Shown here piece by piece: positions 41,767-52,810 of a DNA stretch of 64,000 bases; within the stretch, counting starts at the first letter, position 1; each line of letters opens with the position of its first letter. Both the position numbers and the translations under genes were made by a program. The notes under the pieces were generated by a model. The model was not told the origin of the DNA. It was given only the letters and a program-made list of their open reading frames with translations, and made no database searches. Origin of the DNA: Pycnopodia helianthoides (Eukaryota > Echinodermata > Asteroidea > Forcipulatida > Asteriidae); NCBI GenBank assembly GCA_032158295.1, contig CM063244.1:26820930-26884929 (forward strand), written 5' to 3'.

Positions 41767-44213
41767 GAGAAAATCCTGAGATTGTTTTGAGAACCCTTGA
41801 AACAGTAGTAAACTTTTTGGGAGAATTTATTACAGTTGAAGTATGAAACTGAAGACCTCTACACTTGATTGTTAAAAACTTAGGATTGACCATCCGTCCA
41901 CTATAGGTCAACAGCCAGGGTCAGTCACGTCTGTCCTGTCCCTCAAGCGCCTCCAAATTTCCCCAACAGCTGTTCCACTTGTAAACAGCCCAAGTTTTTT
42001 ATTGACACTCATAGAAAAGAAAAAATCGGATTCCCTTACATCCCTTCAGGGTAAGATTGTCTGGCTTGGGTAACCCAGTGCACCGTTTATTGCCTGTTTG
42101 CTCACGGAATTAGTTATAATTTTGTATCCCTTCCAGCTATTTATTCTTAGTAATTGGACCATAAATTTGACTTGGAATTGATGTTTATTTGGGGTCATTA
42201 AATTGTGGAGGGGAACTCCAAAAGGTCAGACTTTGGATTTCTGAAGCAATCTTGGATTTCTGAAATTTGCGTGGGGTGTGAATTGTGTTCATTCACAGAA
42301 AACATTTGTCTTGTGTCTTATCCAGGACACCGAGTAAGACTTATTCAAACTTGTTACTGTTAAAAAGTATTAAATTGGGATGAGTACACTCAAGTATTAA
42401 GTGGGAAGTATGTACTTTCACAAGTTTATCTTATTGAATATTTAGTGGGGATGGGCGCAGGGAAGGGTGTGAAGACAGGGAGGGGGTTGGGGAGTTTTAA
42501 GTCGGAATGGTGCAGTGATATTTTCCACCAGATTAATTGGATCTTAAGATAATGAACAAAATAAATGTTTCTTAACAAAGTTATTTGAGTGAGGGGGAGG
42601 TGCCTGACGAAATGTCTGTCAACAAATCATTTTCACTGATGAAATATACAATCTGATTTCATGACATATGCAAATAAATCATACTGTAACAAAATTTTTT
42701 TTTAATTACCTTATTCTTTTGATTTCAGTTTCAAGATTTGTTCTTTGAATTTTTGCAGATTTGTTTTTCTCCAAAAAATATCTGAATGCTTAGTCATTTT
42801 TTTGAACTCTTTTTTCAACAAGAGCTTCTGGGAGACAACTTGATGTCACAATTATTTTATTTTATTTTTTCAAAAATTATATATCTTAATATGTGAATTC
42901 AAATATGAGATTCGCACTTCAGTCCTCTGAATTGTTCGTACAAGTGGACAACTAACCATCAGTGAGCAGCAGTATTCAACCCCAAAACGATTTTCTTGGG
43001 ACACAGAATTTAATTTAATTTACTGATTAGTACACCATCAACACAACATCCATTTAACAATTCTGACTTGACTGATTATTACGTCCATTGTGAGGGAATA
43101 ATTACAATTGTTATTTTATTTTTTGTATTATTAAGATGAAACTAAAAGGACCTCTTTTTTATTCCCTTGCTATTTGGATCATACACATCTACTCGAAACA
43201 CTCTGTGGGTAGAATTAGAAGGAATTTTGCATCAGTATATTCGATATCATTTTAACTTTGCATTTAAAACAAATTTATTTCCTGCCCAGCGCCACTTGCT
43301 TTATTTTCAAAGACGAATACAGCACTCAGAATTAAGAATTTTCTAAAATATGTACTTTTTGAAGAGCAGCTGGAATAATGTGGCAACTCCAGAGCTTAAG
43401 TTTCTTTGTTAAGTATTTTAAACACAGAGCAATTTTCAAGGTAAACAAACTTAACAATCAACATAGGTATAGTTTCAAAAATGTACGGCACACACGGATT
43501 CCTGCATGAACACCGAAATTCAGTCTACAACCAATTAAACAAGTGGCAAAGTAACCAAGTGACTAAGTACCAAAGTACCCATATACCCAAGTGACCAAGT
43601 GACCACCGACCAACATACACTCGTTGAGAAGGTGTAACCAGAGCAAGGTTAACTACCATTTTCAAATTCTACAAGTTCAAAAACTCAATATATCGTTCCT
43701 GAAGTTGGCGTTACCAATGCAGACAGATCTCGTGATGGTAATGTATTTCATTCAAACTTGTCATTTTCGAGCAAAGCTTCAACTGCAAGTCTGAAACCCT
43801 TGACATTAAGCTTACTTGATATATGAGGCAATTTACACTAGGCAAAAGAGGCAACCAACTGCACTGTACGCAAAAGCAACAATGCGGCAACTCAAGAGAA
43901 ATCTTTTCTCAAAGTGTCTCACTACCTCCGAGTAAATTATTTGTTTTCGTTTGAGGAATTGGACCTTATGCATTGAAATCTTCATGCTACCGTCTTTGAG
44001 GTAAATCGATGATGAAACAATAGAAATGCACATCAATATACGTGAAGCATACAGGATGGGCGAATGGGCAACCTGCTCTTGACCTGTAGCCGAGGTTTAA
44101 TTACGTCATGTGCATAAGGTCTATTGCCTGGGTTGGGATGCCTGTTAAATGCCTGTTAACTGTTAAAAGTGACATGGCCTTGAGAATATTGTACTTAAAT
44201 ATTGTCAACTTAC

Positions 44214-44366
44214 TCAAGATATTCAGTGATTTGTGATTTACTGCAGCGAGACCATGTCCATGGGTTGATCTGATAGTTGAGTGTCGGCGCCATCACGCCA
44301 TAGTTCCCAGACTGGTCCTTAGAAAGCTCCCTACATTTTGTGTTGTCATCGTGAGGTAGATTAAAA
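44214..44366 (-). CDS. ADAMTS9-like: Visible exon 3: third zinc ligand and Met-turn
   Basis: This 153-nt exon opens with FNLPHDDN, giving HELGHVFNLPHDD across the junction, so all three zinc histidines and the following Asp are present. It then has YGVMAPTLNY, the Met-turn of metzincins, and NPWTWSRCSKSQITEYLE at the end of the catalytic domain. The acceptor is TTCTGCAG and the donor GA|GTAAGT. Nothing suggests loss of catalysis. Confidence 0.97.
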
Positions 44367-44507
44367 CTGCAGAATAAAAACAAACAGAGATTGGGAGCAA
44401 AGCATCAAACGAATTCTTGACTTTCAATCGTTACCTCAGATAAAGAAGAACATCTTGCAGAAGTTGTGAAAAAAACAAACTTAACAATGGGTTTCTTTTG
44501 AAAACAA

Positions 44508-44611
44508 TAGGTGGCAGCAGACTTAGGTAAATCCATTGTTCTTGGGAAATATGCGCATGCTCAGAACTATGTGAACAATGGAAATTTACCTGGTATGTCT
44601 GCTGCCACCTA
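44508..44611. mobile_element. TIR element with GGTGGCAGCAG ends, short form
   Basis: About 104 bp. AGGTGGCAGCAGACTTAGGT faces ACCTGGTATGTCTGCTGCCACCT at the other end, and AATCCATTGTTC faces GAACAATGGAAATT. Nearly the whole element can pair as a hairpin. It lies upstream of exon 3. Confidence 0.72.
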
Positions 44612-47600
44612 GTGTTCCAAAGTCTGTCATTACTTTGCTATAGGTCTTGTGGAATGAAAGCAACAAACTTAAACTATAGCACACAATTGTTGCATTAACT
44701 TTTTTATAAACTACTATTAAAAAAATACCGTTTTGAATTTAAAACAAGATGAAGAAATATTAGCAAAAAGAAAGAAACAGACGACACCATTAAGATTTCA
44801 GAAATGCTACAATTTGGTTGAAAGTCTCAGTCAAAATGGGAAAATGTCTCAATGTTATTAATTTTTTCAACAGAAATGGGAAGACTCATTCAACGCATTT
44901 ATACCTTTGTTTATATTCCTTGCTCAAAGAAAAAATGTTCGAAACGTGGAGGATCAAAACCAGGTCAGTATCCCAACAAGAAAAGTTCTGTTAAAAGCTT
45001 GCCGATAGACTTGACCAAGTCATTCCATGAAGGTTTAAGCGTACGTCATAACAGTGGCGTGAGTAAATGTTTGTAGGAAAGGATTGGAGAGGAGTCTACT
45101 TTAAGTGTCAACAACACAAAATGGACTTTTTAGAATGTCCTGTAAAACTTGCAGTGATCCCAGTTGGACCCAAAACAAACCCAGTGCCAATTTTATGATT
45201 TATTGAGTGCCTTTTAGCGGATCAAAAGTAAATATTCTGAAGGAGCATTGTCAGGGAATCGCTCATTTAATTGTGTCCCAGGTGAAAAGGAAAATTTGCG
45301 GCTAAACAAAACTACACAGAGTGGGCTTGTTTTGGATGATGTCTGGAGACATTAAGGCATTCTATGATGAATGTCTTGCAAGGAATCCTGGATGAAAGAC
45401 AGTGATGCATGCCTTTACTTGATGGTTCAACCAGTTGGATATAAATTTGGTGCATTGTTGACGATAACAGACCATCCGTTACATTCCAACAATAACTTTA
45501 AAGTTTGAAAGAAATCATAAGTGGAAATGAATCGGTGGAATCTGCTTGAGTTGCTCCCAAATTCAATCTTGCTCACGTGAAAAGGTCTGAGAGTAGGTCC
45601 CAAATTTTAGGAGGTGTGCCGAAATGATGGCAATGCAATCTTTTGGTAGCCCCTGGAGTTAGAGGTTTTTGGGAATGGTAATCTCAGTGCTAGAGAAGTA
45701 GATCAAAGACCAGGACTTCTTCATAAATAATTGAGAAAATACAACCAGCTCTTTGCACCAGGTAGACAACAATAAGTCCAAATTGAGATACAAGTTTGAC
45801 AATTCACATCTCTACCAAACTATTGATATTTCCATAACTCTCATTTATGAAAAATTAATCAACTTTTAAACTGAGCAAGTGCTACAAGTCATATAAAATA
45901 TTTGCAAAGGAAATCAAGCTGCTACAAACAAGTATTAACAGGAATTTGTTTCAACCATAGGGGTGTGTGTGTGGGGGGGGATCTTTTCTCAATCATTTAA
46001 AAGCAGACAAATAAGAAGATTGTCCAACTGCCAAGACACATTTGTGGAACTGCTCAATTTCTGAATCCTCAAAGGAGCTATCACCTCCAAATTGGCAAAT
46101 TGGTCGGACAAGGTTCTGCAACGTGAAAACAAGCTCCATGGATTATCAAATTATAGGGTGGCAGTAAGATCACTATCACGGCTGATGAATGAGCTAGCGA
46201 AAGACATTTCCAAATTATCCACTCACTACTGACGGGAGGGAAAAAAAATTGGCAGAACTTCAAAAGGGTGAATTTAGTCAAATGCTACACTGATCTCGAC
46301 CAACTCCTTGGGGGGGGGGGTTCTTGTACCAACTAACTTTTTCATTTAACCAATCAACCTCCTCTAACCCCCCCCCCTTTATTTTGACTTTGAGAGTGTC
46401 AAACAAAACCCTTTTATTGCAACGACTGCTCTGATTTCATAAAGTCAGCCACAAACATTATTAAATTAGCTTTGTGGTTCACCCATGAGAGCAACAGAAA
46501 CAATGTGATCATTTTGTTCATTGTGATTGAATTGTTTTTCTTAAAGCTGACCGTTCATTGTTTGAGGAGAAGGCTAAATGAGAGACGTAAACAACCGGTG
46601 GAAGGTGTCAACAGGTCGTTATTCAGTGCGCCCATGGTGAAGCACCTCTCACCAACCACAATAATACTTGGTGCTTGTTTGTGAATGGGAAATAAACATG
46701 ACCATGACAAAATGCCACCATGTTTTTAATACGGCTGTCAACACTGATTACTATTGCACTTCTGTCAGAACAAGTAAAAAAAGATTTGTGTTCTTTCCTC
46801 CCATGATTCAAGAACAAAGTACACTGTTGACAAAGTCAAAGTTGTCAACGTGCAATTTGAAGGTTACACCAGTTTCAGGAGCTGTTTTTCTACAAGAAAA
46901 AAAAATATGGCCACCAAATGTGAGAGTCAACATTTCTTTTTTTTCACCCACAAGTTGATGTTCAAAAAGGTTAATTTTATATGACATGTTGGAATGAATG
47001 TACCTCTTTGTAAACCAATGTTGGGATTTTCTTGAAAAAGAAAAAACAAAAACTTTGGTAAATGGATGTGATGGTTCTCTTTGAAAAATCAACGAGGGCG
47101 TTCACCCACATGGTAGCCCAAGAAAGCGAACAACATTCCAGTCGACCTGAAATGCATCGACATGACCCTTATATAAGATGGGAGATAAGGAGTAACACAA
47201 TCAAGCCAGGGCGACACGACCAGGAATGAATCCAACCCTTGACTTTGGGGTACAGGTGACATTAAACCGTGGTGTAAGTAGTAGAAGTAGTATTATCCCT
47301 TCATGATGCTTCTGGAATCCGAGAGGAGTTTTCCCCCCTTTTTCGTTGAAGGAGAATTTCTTCCTCACTACACCACTTTGTTGCAACCAAAGCTGATCGA
47401 AATTCAGGTCTCATTTGCTGACCATGGGCACATGAAGAAGAAAAAGTGACAATGATGTAATAAGGTATTTCCAGGAACGAGCTCTAGGTGTGACTTGAAT
47501 GCTTTCTGAGACAGTGATAAATCCTATAAATCCTGACATCCAGATCCCTGGATCCAACTCTGCTTAGTGATCTTTCCCTGCTAAGCATGTCCCATCGGGT

Positions 47601-49536
47601 TACCAGCTCAAGTGGAGAACAGTGTGTATTCAATACCAGCCGGTACGCAGGACTGTTTGCTTTTAGCTTCAATTCTCGCTTACCGGACATGGTCCCTCCA
47701 GGGAAAAAACAGACCTGAGGTGACATCACTTGACACCCAGCAGGTGACTTGCGGTAACAGGGATTAACGAGTTAGCAAACAGCTTCTTGGTTAATTAGCA
47801 GCGGAGGTAGGAGGGAGTTGCTTGGAGATGAGATGTTAGTACGCTTCTTTGGGGTAAGACGGCATTGAGTGATGATAAGGGAGAGACTGGTTTCTGGAGT
47901 TGTGCAAATGCCTGAGACCGGGACTTGACCGATGGTTAGAGACAAGTAGACTGGGGCCCCTGGGGTCGTGTTTCTCTGAGTGTCTTGATCAAGAGTCTTA
48001 GAGTCTGGACTTGGGAATGAAGAATGAGACAAATAGACTGGTGCCACAGTCTACAATCATTGCTTGGAGCCTTGGAATAAGACCTATGAATGACAAAAGT
48101 AGACAGGTTCCGTACCAACCAAGCATCATTGCAATGAGTAATGCAACCAGACTGTAAGTTGCAAGACCACAACATTTGTTAACAGTGCAGCGAGTCTTGA
48201 CGACTTCATTATAAATGATCACACATCGGCTGTGAGCTCATTTGTACATTTTACAAAATGCAGCTCTAAATCATTCATGTCAAAAAGAGTCCACAGTGCT
48301 CCTGATGCAAAGGTCAAATACCCAGGCATCGTCAGCGAGGCTTAATACCTGAATGGATGACTTCTGGTCGGTGAAGGGAGTTGAGCCTGCTGGCCTGACC
48401 AAGAATAGAAATTGAAACGGGACAGGCAGATGAAGAGGAAATGGGATTATAAAACTCAACTGGAGTAAATTTGGCGAACAATACATCTGCTCAAATCTTC
48501 ATCTGTGGTTGTTTTTAGCCAATGTTTTGGTTTTGTTTGTTGTCTGTTTATATCTTTATCTTGATGACCGTTTGTAGATTCTATATTTTTGAACAACAAC
48601 TTGGTTTCTAGTTAGAGATTATTAAAAGATAGTCAAAGAAATACTTTTCTTCAAAGTTACTCAATTAAAGAGTTGTGGGAAATTTTTGTTAACGATTAGT
48701 CCAATTTCAAAATTTTTTTAGGTCAAACAAAAGAACTCTACTTTTTAAACCCATCCCCCCCCCAACTGTAGCTACTTCCCCAACTACATAATCAATCTCA
48801 TCACCGTCCAGTCCTGGGTTTTTTAGTAATTTGTTTTTTCAACCTAATGTGTTCCCTCTGTTGATTCTACTGTAGAAAAATTAATTTTGAAAATTTTTGA
48901 AACATGTTGAAAACTTTGGACAGCGCCTAAAAAAAAACCGGGGGGTTAGACAAACTCAATTTTTTTTCCTAGGTTCCGTTCCCAAATGTCACAAAAGAAA
49001 AAAGAAAACAACAAAACTGTGATAAGTGAAACATACGAACAGTATTCTTGAGGATGATTCACTTTATAGATTGGGATTAACAACCCGGCAAGGGATCAAC
49101 AGTGATTAGCAACCTGGCTTGTGGATTAAGGGATATAAATATAGAACAAAACAACATAGGGGACAATACTGATGATGTCATTAGGCATGGTGGGCGAGGC
49201 TTAACCCCTTAATGTCAAGTTAAGAGAAGATTTAGAAAAAGTCTTTTGAGTGTGTCAAGAGCAAAGATCCTGACAGATTGCAAGGATTAATAAGGATGTA
49301 AAAACCAATCAGTTTCTCATCGGATCATGAGATGTATCTCAAGGTAAATCAAAAGACTTGTGGGTTCTTCACTAATAATTCCGCTAATCTTAAAGTGCAC
49401 TTTAAGATTTTCAACTACAAACTTGCAGCAGTTGTCTAAACTTCTAAGGCCATACGAGAGCAATCCAGTGCACGGTAGGTTTCAACGGGACTGCAGACGA
49501 TCCAATAAAAGGCCCTTGCATACTTTGCCTCCATCA

Positions 49537-49940
49537 CTGAGAGGGGGAGGAAGGAGACCAGCTAGAGGGAGGAAGAAGGGGACCAGGCAGAGAGGGGAGG
49601 AAGAAGGGGACCAAGAAGAGGGAGGAAGAAGGGACCAGGTAGAGGGAGGAAAAAGGGGACAAGGTAGACGGAGGAATAAGGGGACCAGGTAGAGAGGGGA
49701 GGAAGAAGGGGACCAGGTAGAGGGAGGAAGAAGGGGACAAGGTAGAGGGAGGAATAAGGGGACCAGGTAGAGAGGGGAGGAAGAAGGGGACCAGGTAGAG
49801 GGAGGAAGAAGGGGACAGCTAGAGGGAGGAAGAAGGGGACCAGCTAGAGGGAGGAAGAAGGAGACCAGGTAGAGGGAGGAAGAAGGTGACCAGCTAGAGA
49901 GGGGAGGAAGAAGGGGACCAGGTAGAGGGAGGGGAAGGGG
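49537..49940 (-). repeat. About 25-bp purine minisatellite in the exon 2-3 intron
   Basis: Plus strand units are built from GAGGGAGGAAGAAGGGGACC and AGGTAGA or AGCTAGA. In the transcript this is a 400-nt C/U tract starting about 77 nt past the exon 2 donor. At least fifteen units with small length changes. Confidence 0.88.
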
Positions 49941-50016
49941 GAAACAGTTGGTGGGGGATACTGATTTATCAAGGTCAAAATGTGATAATTTTTTTTTTAA
50001 AGTAATTTAGACTTAC

Positions 50017-50122
50017 ACGTGGCCAAGCTCATGGGCCATTGTAAATGCAGCACTTAGTCCATTATCTTGCACTATGGAGCAGCTATGGGCTGGATCACAC
50101 ATTGTGCCAAGCTCAGCCAAAC
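50017..50122 (-). CDS. ADAMTS9-like: Visible exon 2: catalytic domain with the HELGHV zinc motif
   Basis: This 106-nt exon encodes [26 protein letters not shown] and TMAHELGH plus a split Val. It carries the first two zinc-binding histidines and the catalytic glutamate of HExxHxxGxxH. The acceptor is TTTTAG|GT and the donor GT|GTAAGT. The motif is completed across the intron by exon 3. The match to ADAMTS9/20 is near colinear, residue by residue. Confidence 0.97.
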
Positions 50123-52347
50123 CTAAAACAATAAAATACAAATTCAATTTAATGGCCTAAATGTTTGAAAGCAGTGGTTAATTAATTTTCTTGACTCCAA
50201 TATATGATAAAATATAAAAACAACATTGAAAATTTGTGAAAACACAAACTACTCCCGTGAAAAAAACTTAGAAAATCACTCTTTTCCACAAAGAAACTTA
50301 ATCAACTCAAATATATTTGTGAATATTTTTGTAAACTTTATAATAATTTGATTGTTTTTAAAAGCAAGTATCGTTTTTTTTAAATTTGGCTTTATGTAGT
50401 TCAAACTCAAAACTACGATCAGCCTATGTAGGTGGACAATGCAGCTTGATTTATGTTCCAAACATTTTTTATTAAATCAACACTTTTACAAAATTGACAA
50501 CAGTCTTATCACTTCGCTGTGCGTTTCCAGCTTGTGGTGGGAAAAGACAAACTCAGACCATAAGAACATTCTATCAACACGAAGAATTTAATTCACAGTC
50601 TACCGGCAAGTCTGTCCCGCATAATCAATCAAAGCAAAAAACATTCCCAGTCACCATATATTATTTTCACCGAGGTATCTTGAAAAGTATTCAAGTAAAA
50701 AAAAAAAAAAAAAAGCCACATCCTCCAATGCAAGCTGTTAACAAATCCCACTGTGTCTAATAAGATTATCCATGCTGGGTTTTAGGGTGTTATTTTGGGG
50801 TCTTCAATAGAGGTCAACACAAGACAGACTTGAGATGCTATCAGTTGGTTGTGTATATTTATAATAAAATACGAAACGATCACGCTGGGCTTTCAAGACG
50901 GGAACAAAAAATGATTTAGTAGCTGACCTGAGGTATTGACCTGTAACTGATACTCTGACCCCTGACCTAGGCATTTCCTCTAAGGACAAGTAGGGGCAAG
51001 ATGAAACCAAGCCGCTGGCACAAAGACCCCTCCCCTAAAAATAAACACTTACTCAACCCACAAAAGTCTTTTTTTAGGAACCCCCCCCCCCCATCTCTAG
51101 CATCCCATGGGAAGATGTAATCTTGAAATCAAGTGATGAATCTCCTTTTCACTTTCTGTCTTGTACATAAAAACAGCAGGGAGGCTTCAATGACTTGTAG
51201 GAGATTGACCTGTCACTTCCCAACAACAGAAGTCAGCTTCCATTGCTAACAAGCCTCTAACCCCGACAAAACCATACATCAAACCAAGTCCAAACCACAA
51301 ACTGTAACCGATGTAGGAAGACCGTTCCAAAAAAAGAACTACCTTGGTGTGCAGAAGAAAGGAACACTGTTGATAAAGACCAAACCAGTTTGGCAAGAGC
51401 CGGTTGAGACAAGACAGAACCGGTTCAGGGTGGCTTTGACAGGTCTGGGATTTGATTGTGGCCATACACCAGGGTTGTCCAGTGTTGACATCACTGCTTG
51501 AGTTTGTTGTAGGGTAATTAAAGAAAACATGGTGGTAACTATTCTAGTCTGATGGAGACCCCCAGTTAGGGTCTCTTCTAATTGGCACCCAGGGAAACAG
51601 GCATTACATTGTCAAATGTTAAAGGGGAACTGGTTTCAGAATTCTTTGCTCTTGTTTCTGTACAAGAAAATGAATTAAAGGGAAGGAAATCTTGTCGAAA
51701 AATGAGCCTGGCACAATTGAATGAAAATAGCTTTAAAAACACAATAATCCTTTCATTTAATGGAGAAGCCTTAACCCCTGAGTCTAAGCAGCTGGTTTCC
51801 GGAAACAGTCCCAAGTTCTAATTTCTGTGTTTCTCTCTTTGCAGTGTGCCGACCAACAAACCAAGACTTATCCAAACAACATTTTAAAGTACACTGTTGA
51901 AGGAGTGTGCAAACCGTTGGGTAGATTGACAAAATAAATGTTCACATAATTTACATGGTATAAAGATAGTCATGGTGGAAAACTTCCCTTTAAAATATTT
52001 TTGCCTGAAATGCTATAGTTTTTGAGATTGAAACAATTAGTCTCAAATTTGTGAATGAAAAACAGTGAAAACATGATGAGGTTTTCACTACTTTATTGTG
52101 ACTCTGAACTTCTGAAGACCCATTGACTTTCACAGGTTTGTTATTTCATGTATATGTTGGGTCACACAAAGTGCAGATACTGGTCTTTGTTGTATGCATA
52201 CTTCAAATGAGCTGCATCTTTGTTTTACTTCAAATTGTTTCCCTTTATTTCAAATGATAACCATGCATTTACTCCCATTCACCATTGATCCTAAAACACT
52301 AGTTAAGGTCTGGATAAATAAATGTTTAACATGGTTCTCCAACTTAC
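50123..52347 (-). other. Intron between exons 1 and 2
   Basis: 2.2 kb. The only recognised content is the MITE fragment at 51960 and short homopolymers (A run at 50697, C run at 51079). Confidence 0.7.
51960..52195 (-). mobile_element. MITE fragment without ends
   Basis: Phrases such as CTTTCACAGGTTTGTTATTTC and TGAATGAAAAACAGTGAAAAC resemble internal parts of the TTAA MITE group. No terminal inverted repeats were found. It lies in the exon 1-2 intron. Confidence 0.4.
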
Positions 52348-52388
52348 CCAGAGTATCACAGTCAGAAACAGATCGGCAGATGTCTTCC
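52348..52388 (-). CDS. ADAMTS9-like: Visible exon 1: catalytic domain mini-exon
   Basis: A 41-nt exon encodes EDICRSVSDCDTLG, matching the DICRA..KCDTLG segment that precedes the zinc site in ADAMTS9/20. The acceptor has a strong pyrimidine tract ending CTGTCAG and the donor is G|GTAAGT. It starts with the last base of a split codon and ends with one base that completes Gly with exon 2. Both cysteines are in the conserved places. It is too short to be found as an open frame; similarity, phase and splice sites all agree. The next exon upstream was not found. Confidence 0.88.
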
Positions 52389-52429
52389 CTGACAGAAAAA
52401 ACAAAAACATACAAAGGTAAGCGTTATGC

Positions 52430-52810
52430 TTAAAGGCACAGTACACGTTTGGTAATGACTCTGAAAATGAATGGCAATAAAAACTTACTTGGTTAGAAGT
52501 AAAGCAGCCTTGGGTAGTATAATGAATTTTGAGAAACTTTTTAACTTCGAAGTACTACAGTTATGGAAAATATATCACTTTTTATTCCCCAAATTTGAAT
52601 CTGAAAAGAAACGCTTCTCAGACTGTGTATTCCTATGGGGAATATTCTTCCTGCGTGGAAATATTCGCTCGGTTTTTCAATGATATCTAAAAACGCGACC
52701 ACCTTTTGAAGTGAAATTTTCACAGGTTAGTTTTATTGTATGTACCTACATTTATATAGGATTAACACAATCAGTAGGCTCCAATTACCAAACGTGTACT
52801 GTGCCTTTAA
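52430..52810. mobile_element. TTAA-flanked MITE, copy 4, just upstream of exon 1
   Basis: Terminal inverted repeats AGGCACAGTACACGTTTGG are perfect, flanked by TTAA on both sides. It ends 41 bp from the acceptor side of the 41-nt exon at 52348-52388. The best preserved copy in the window. Confidence 0.9.

Larger units (their letters stand above)
40477..44213 (-). other. Intron between exons 3 and 4
   Basis: 3.7 kb with the inverted MITE pair at 40588 and 41621. A degenerate CCAAGTGAC-type microrepeat occurs at 43550-43610. The rest is AT-rich with nothing recognised. Confidence 0.7.
44367..50016 (-). other. Intron between exons 2 and 3
   Basis: 5.65 kb with the short TIR element at 44508 and the purine minisatellite at 49537. 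Between 44620 and 49530 no element or exon was recognised. Confidence 0.7.
449..52388 (-). other. ADAMTS9-like: Partial gene: GON-1/ADAMTS9/ADAMTS20-like secreted metalloprotease with an expanded TSP1 array
   Basis: Thirty-one exons chain together in compatible splice phases on the minus strand. The order is C-terminal half of the ADAMTS catalytic domain, disintegrin-like domain, TSP1-1, Cys-rich domain, spacer, then 19 more TSP1 cores. This family is secreted, furin-processed and cleaves extracellular matrix proteoglycans such as versican and aggrecan; C. elegans GON-1 and vertebrate ADAMTS9 also act in cell migration and secretion. The zinc site and Met-turn are intact, so an active protease is expected. 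Vertebrate ADAMTS9/20 have 15 TSP1 repeats; 20 cores are visible here before the region matching human TSP1-9 is reached. The start codon, signal peptide, prodomain and GON domain are outside the window. Family assignment is firm; the ADAMTS9-versus-20 label has no meaning outside vertebrates. Confidence 0.95.
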
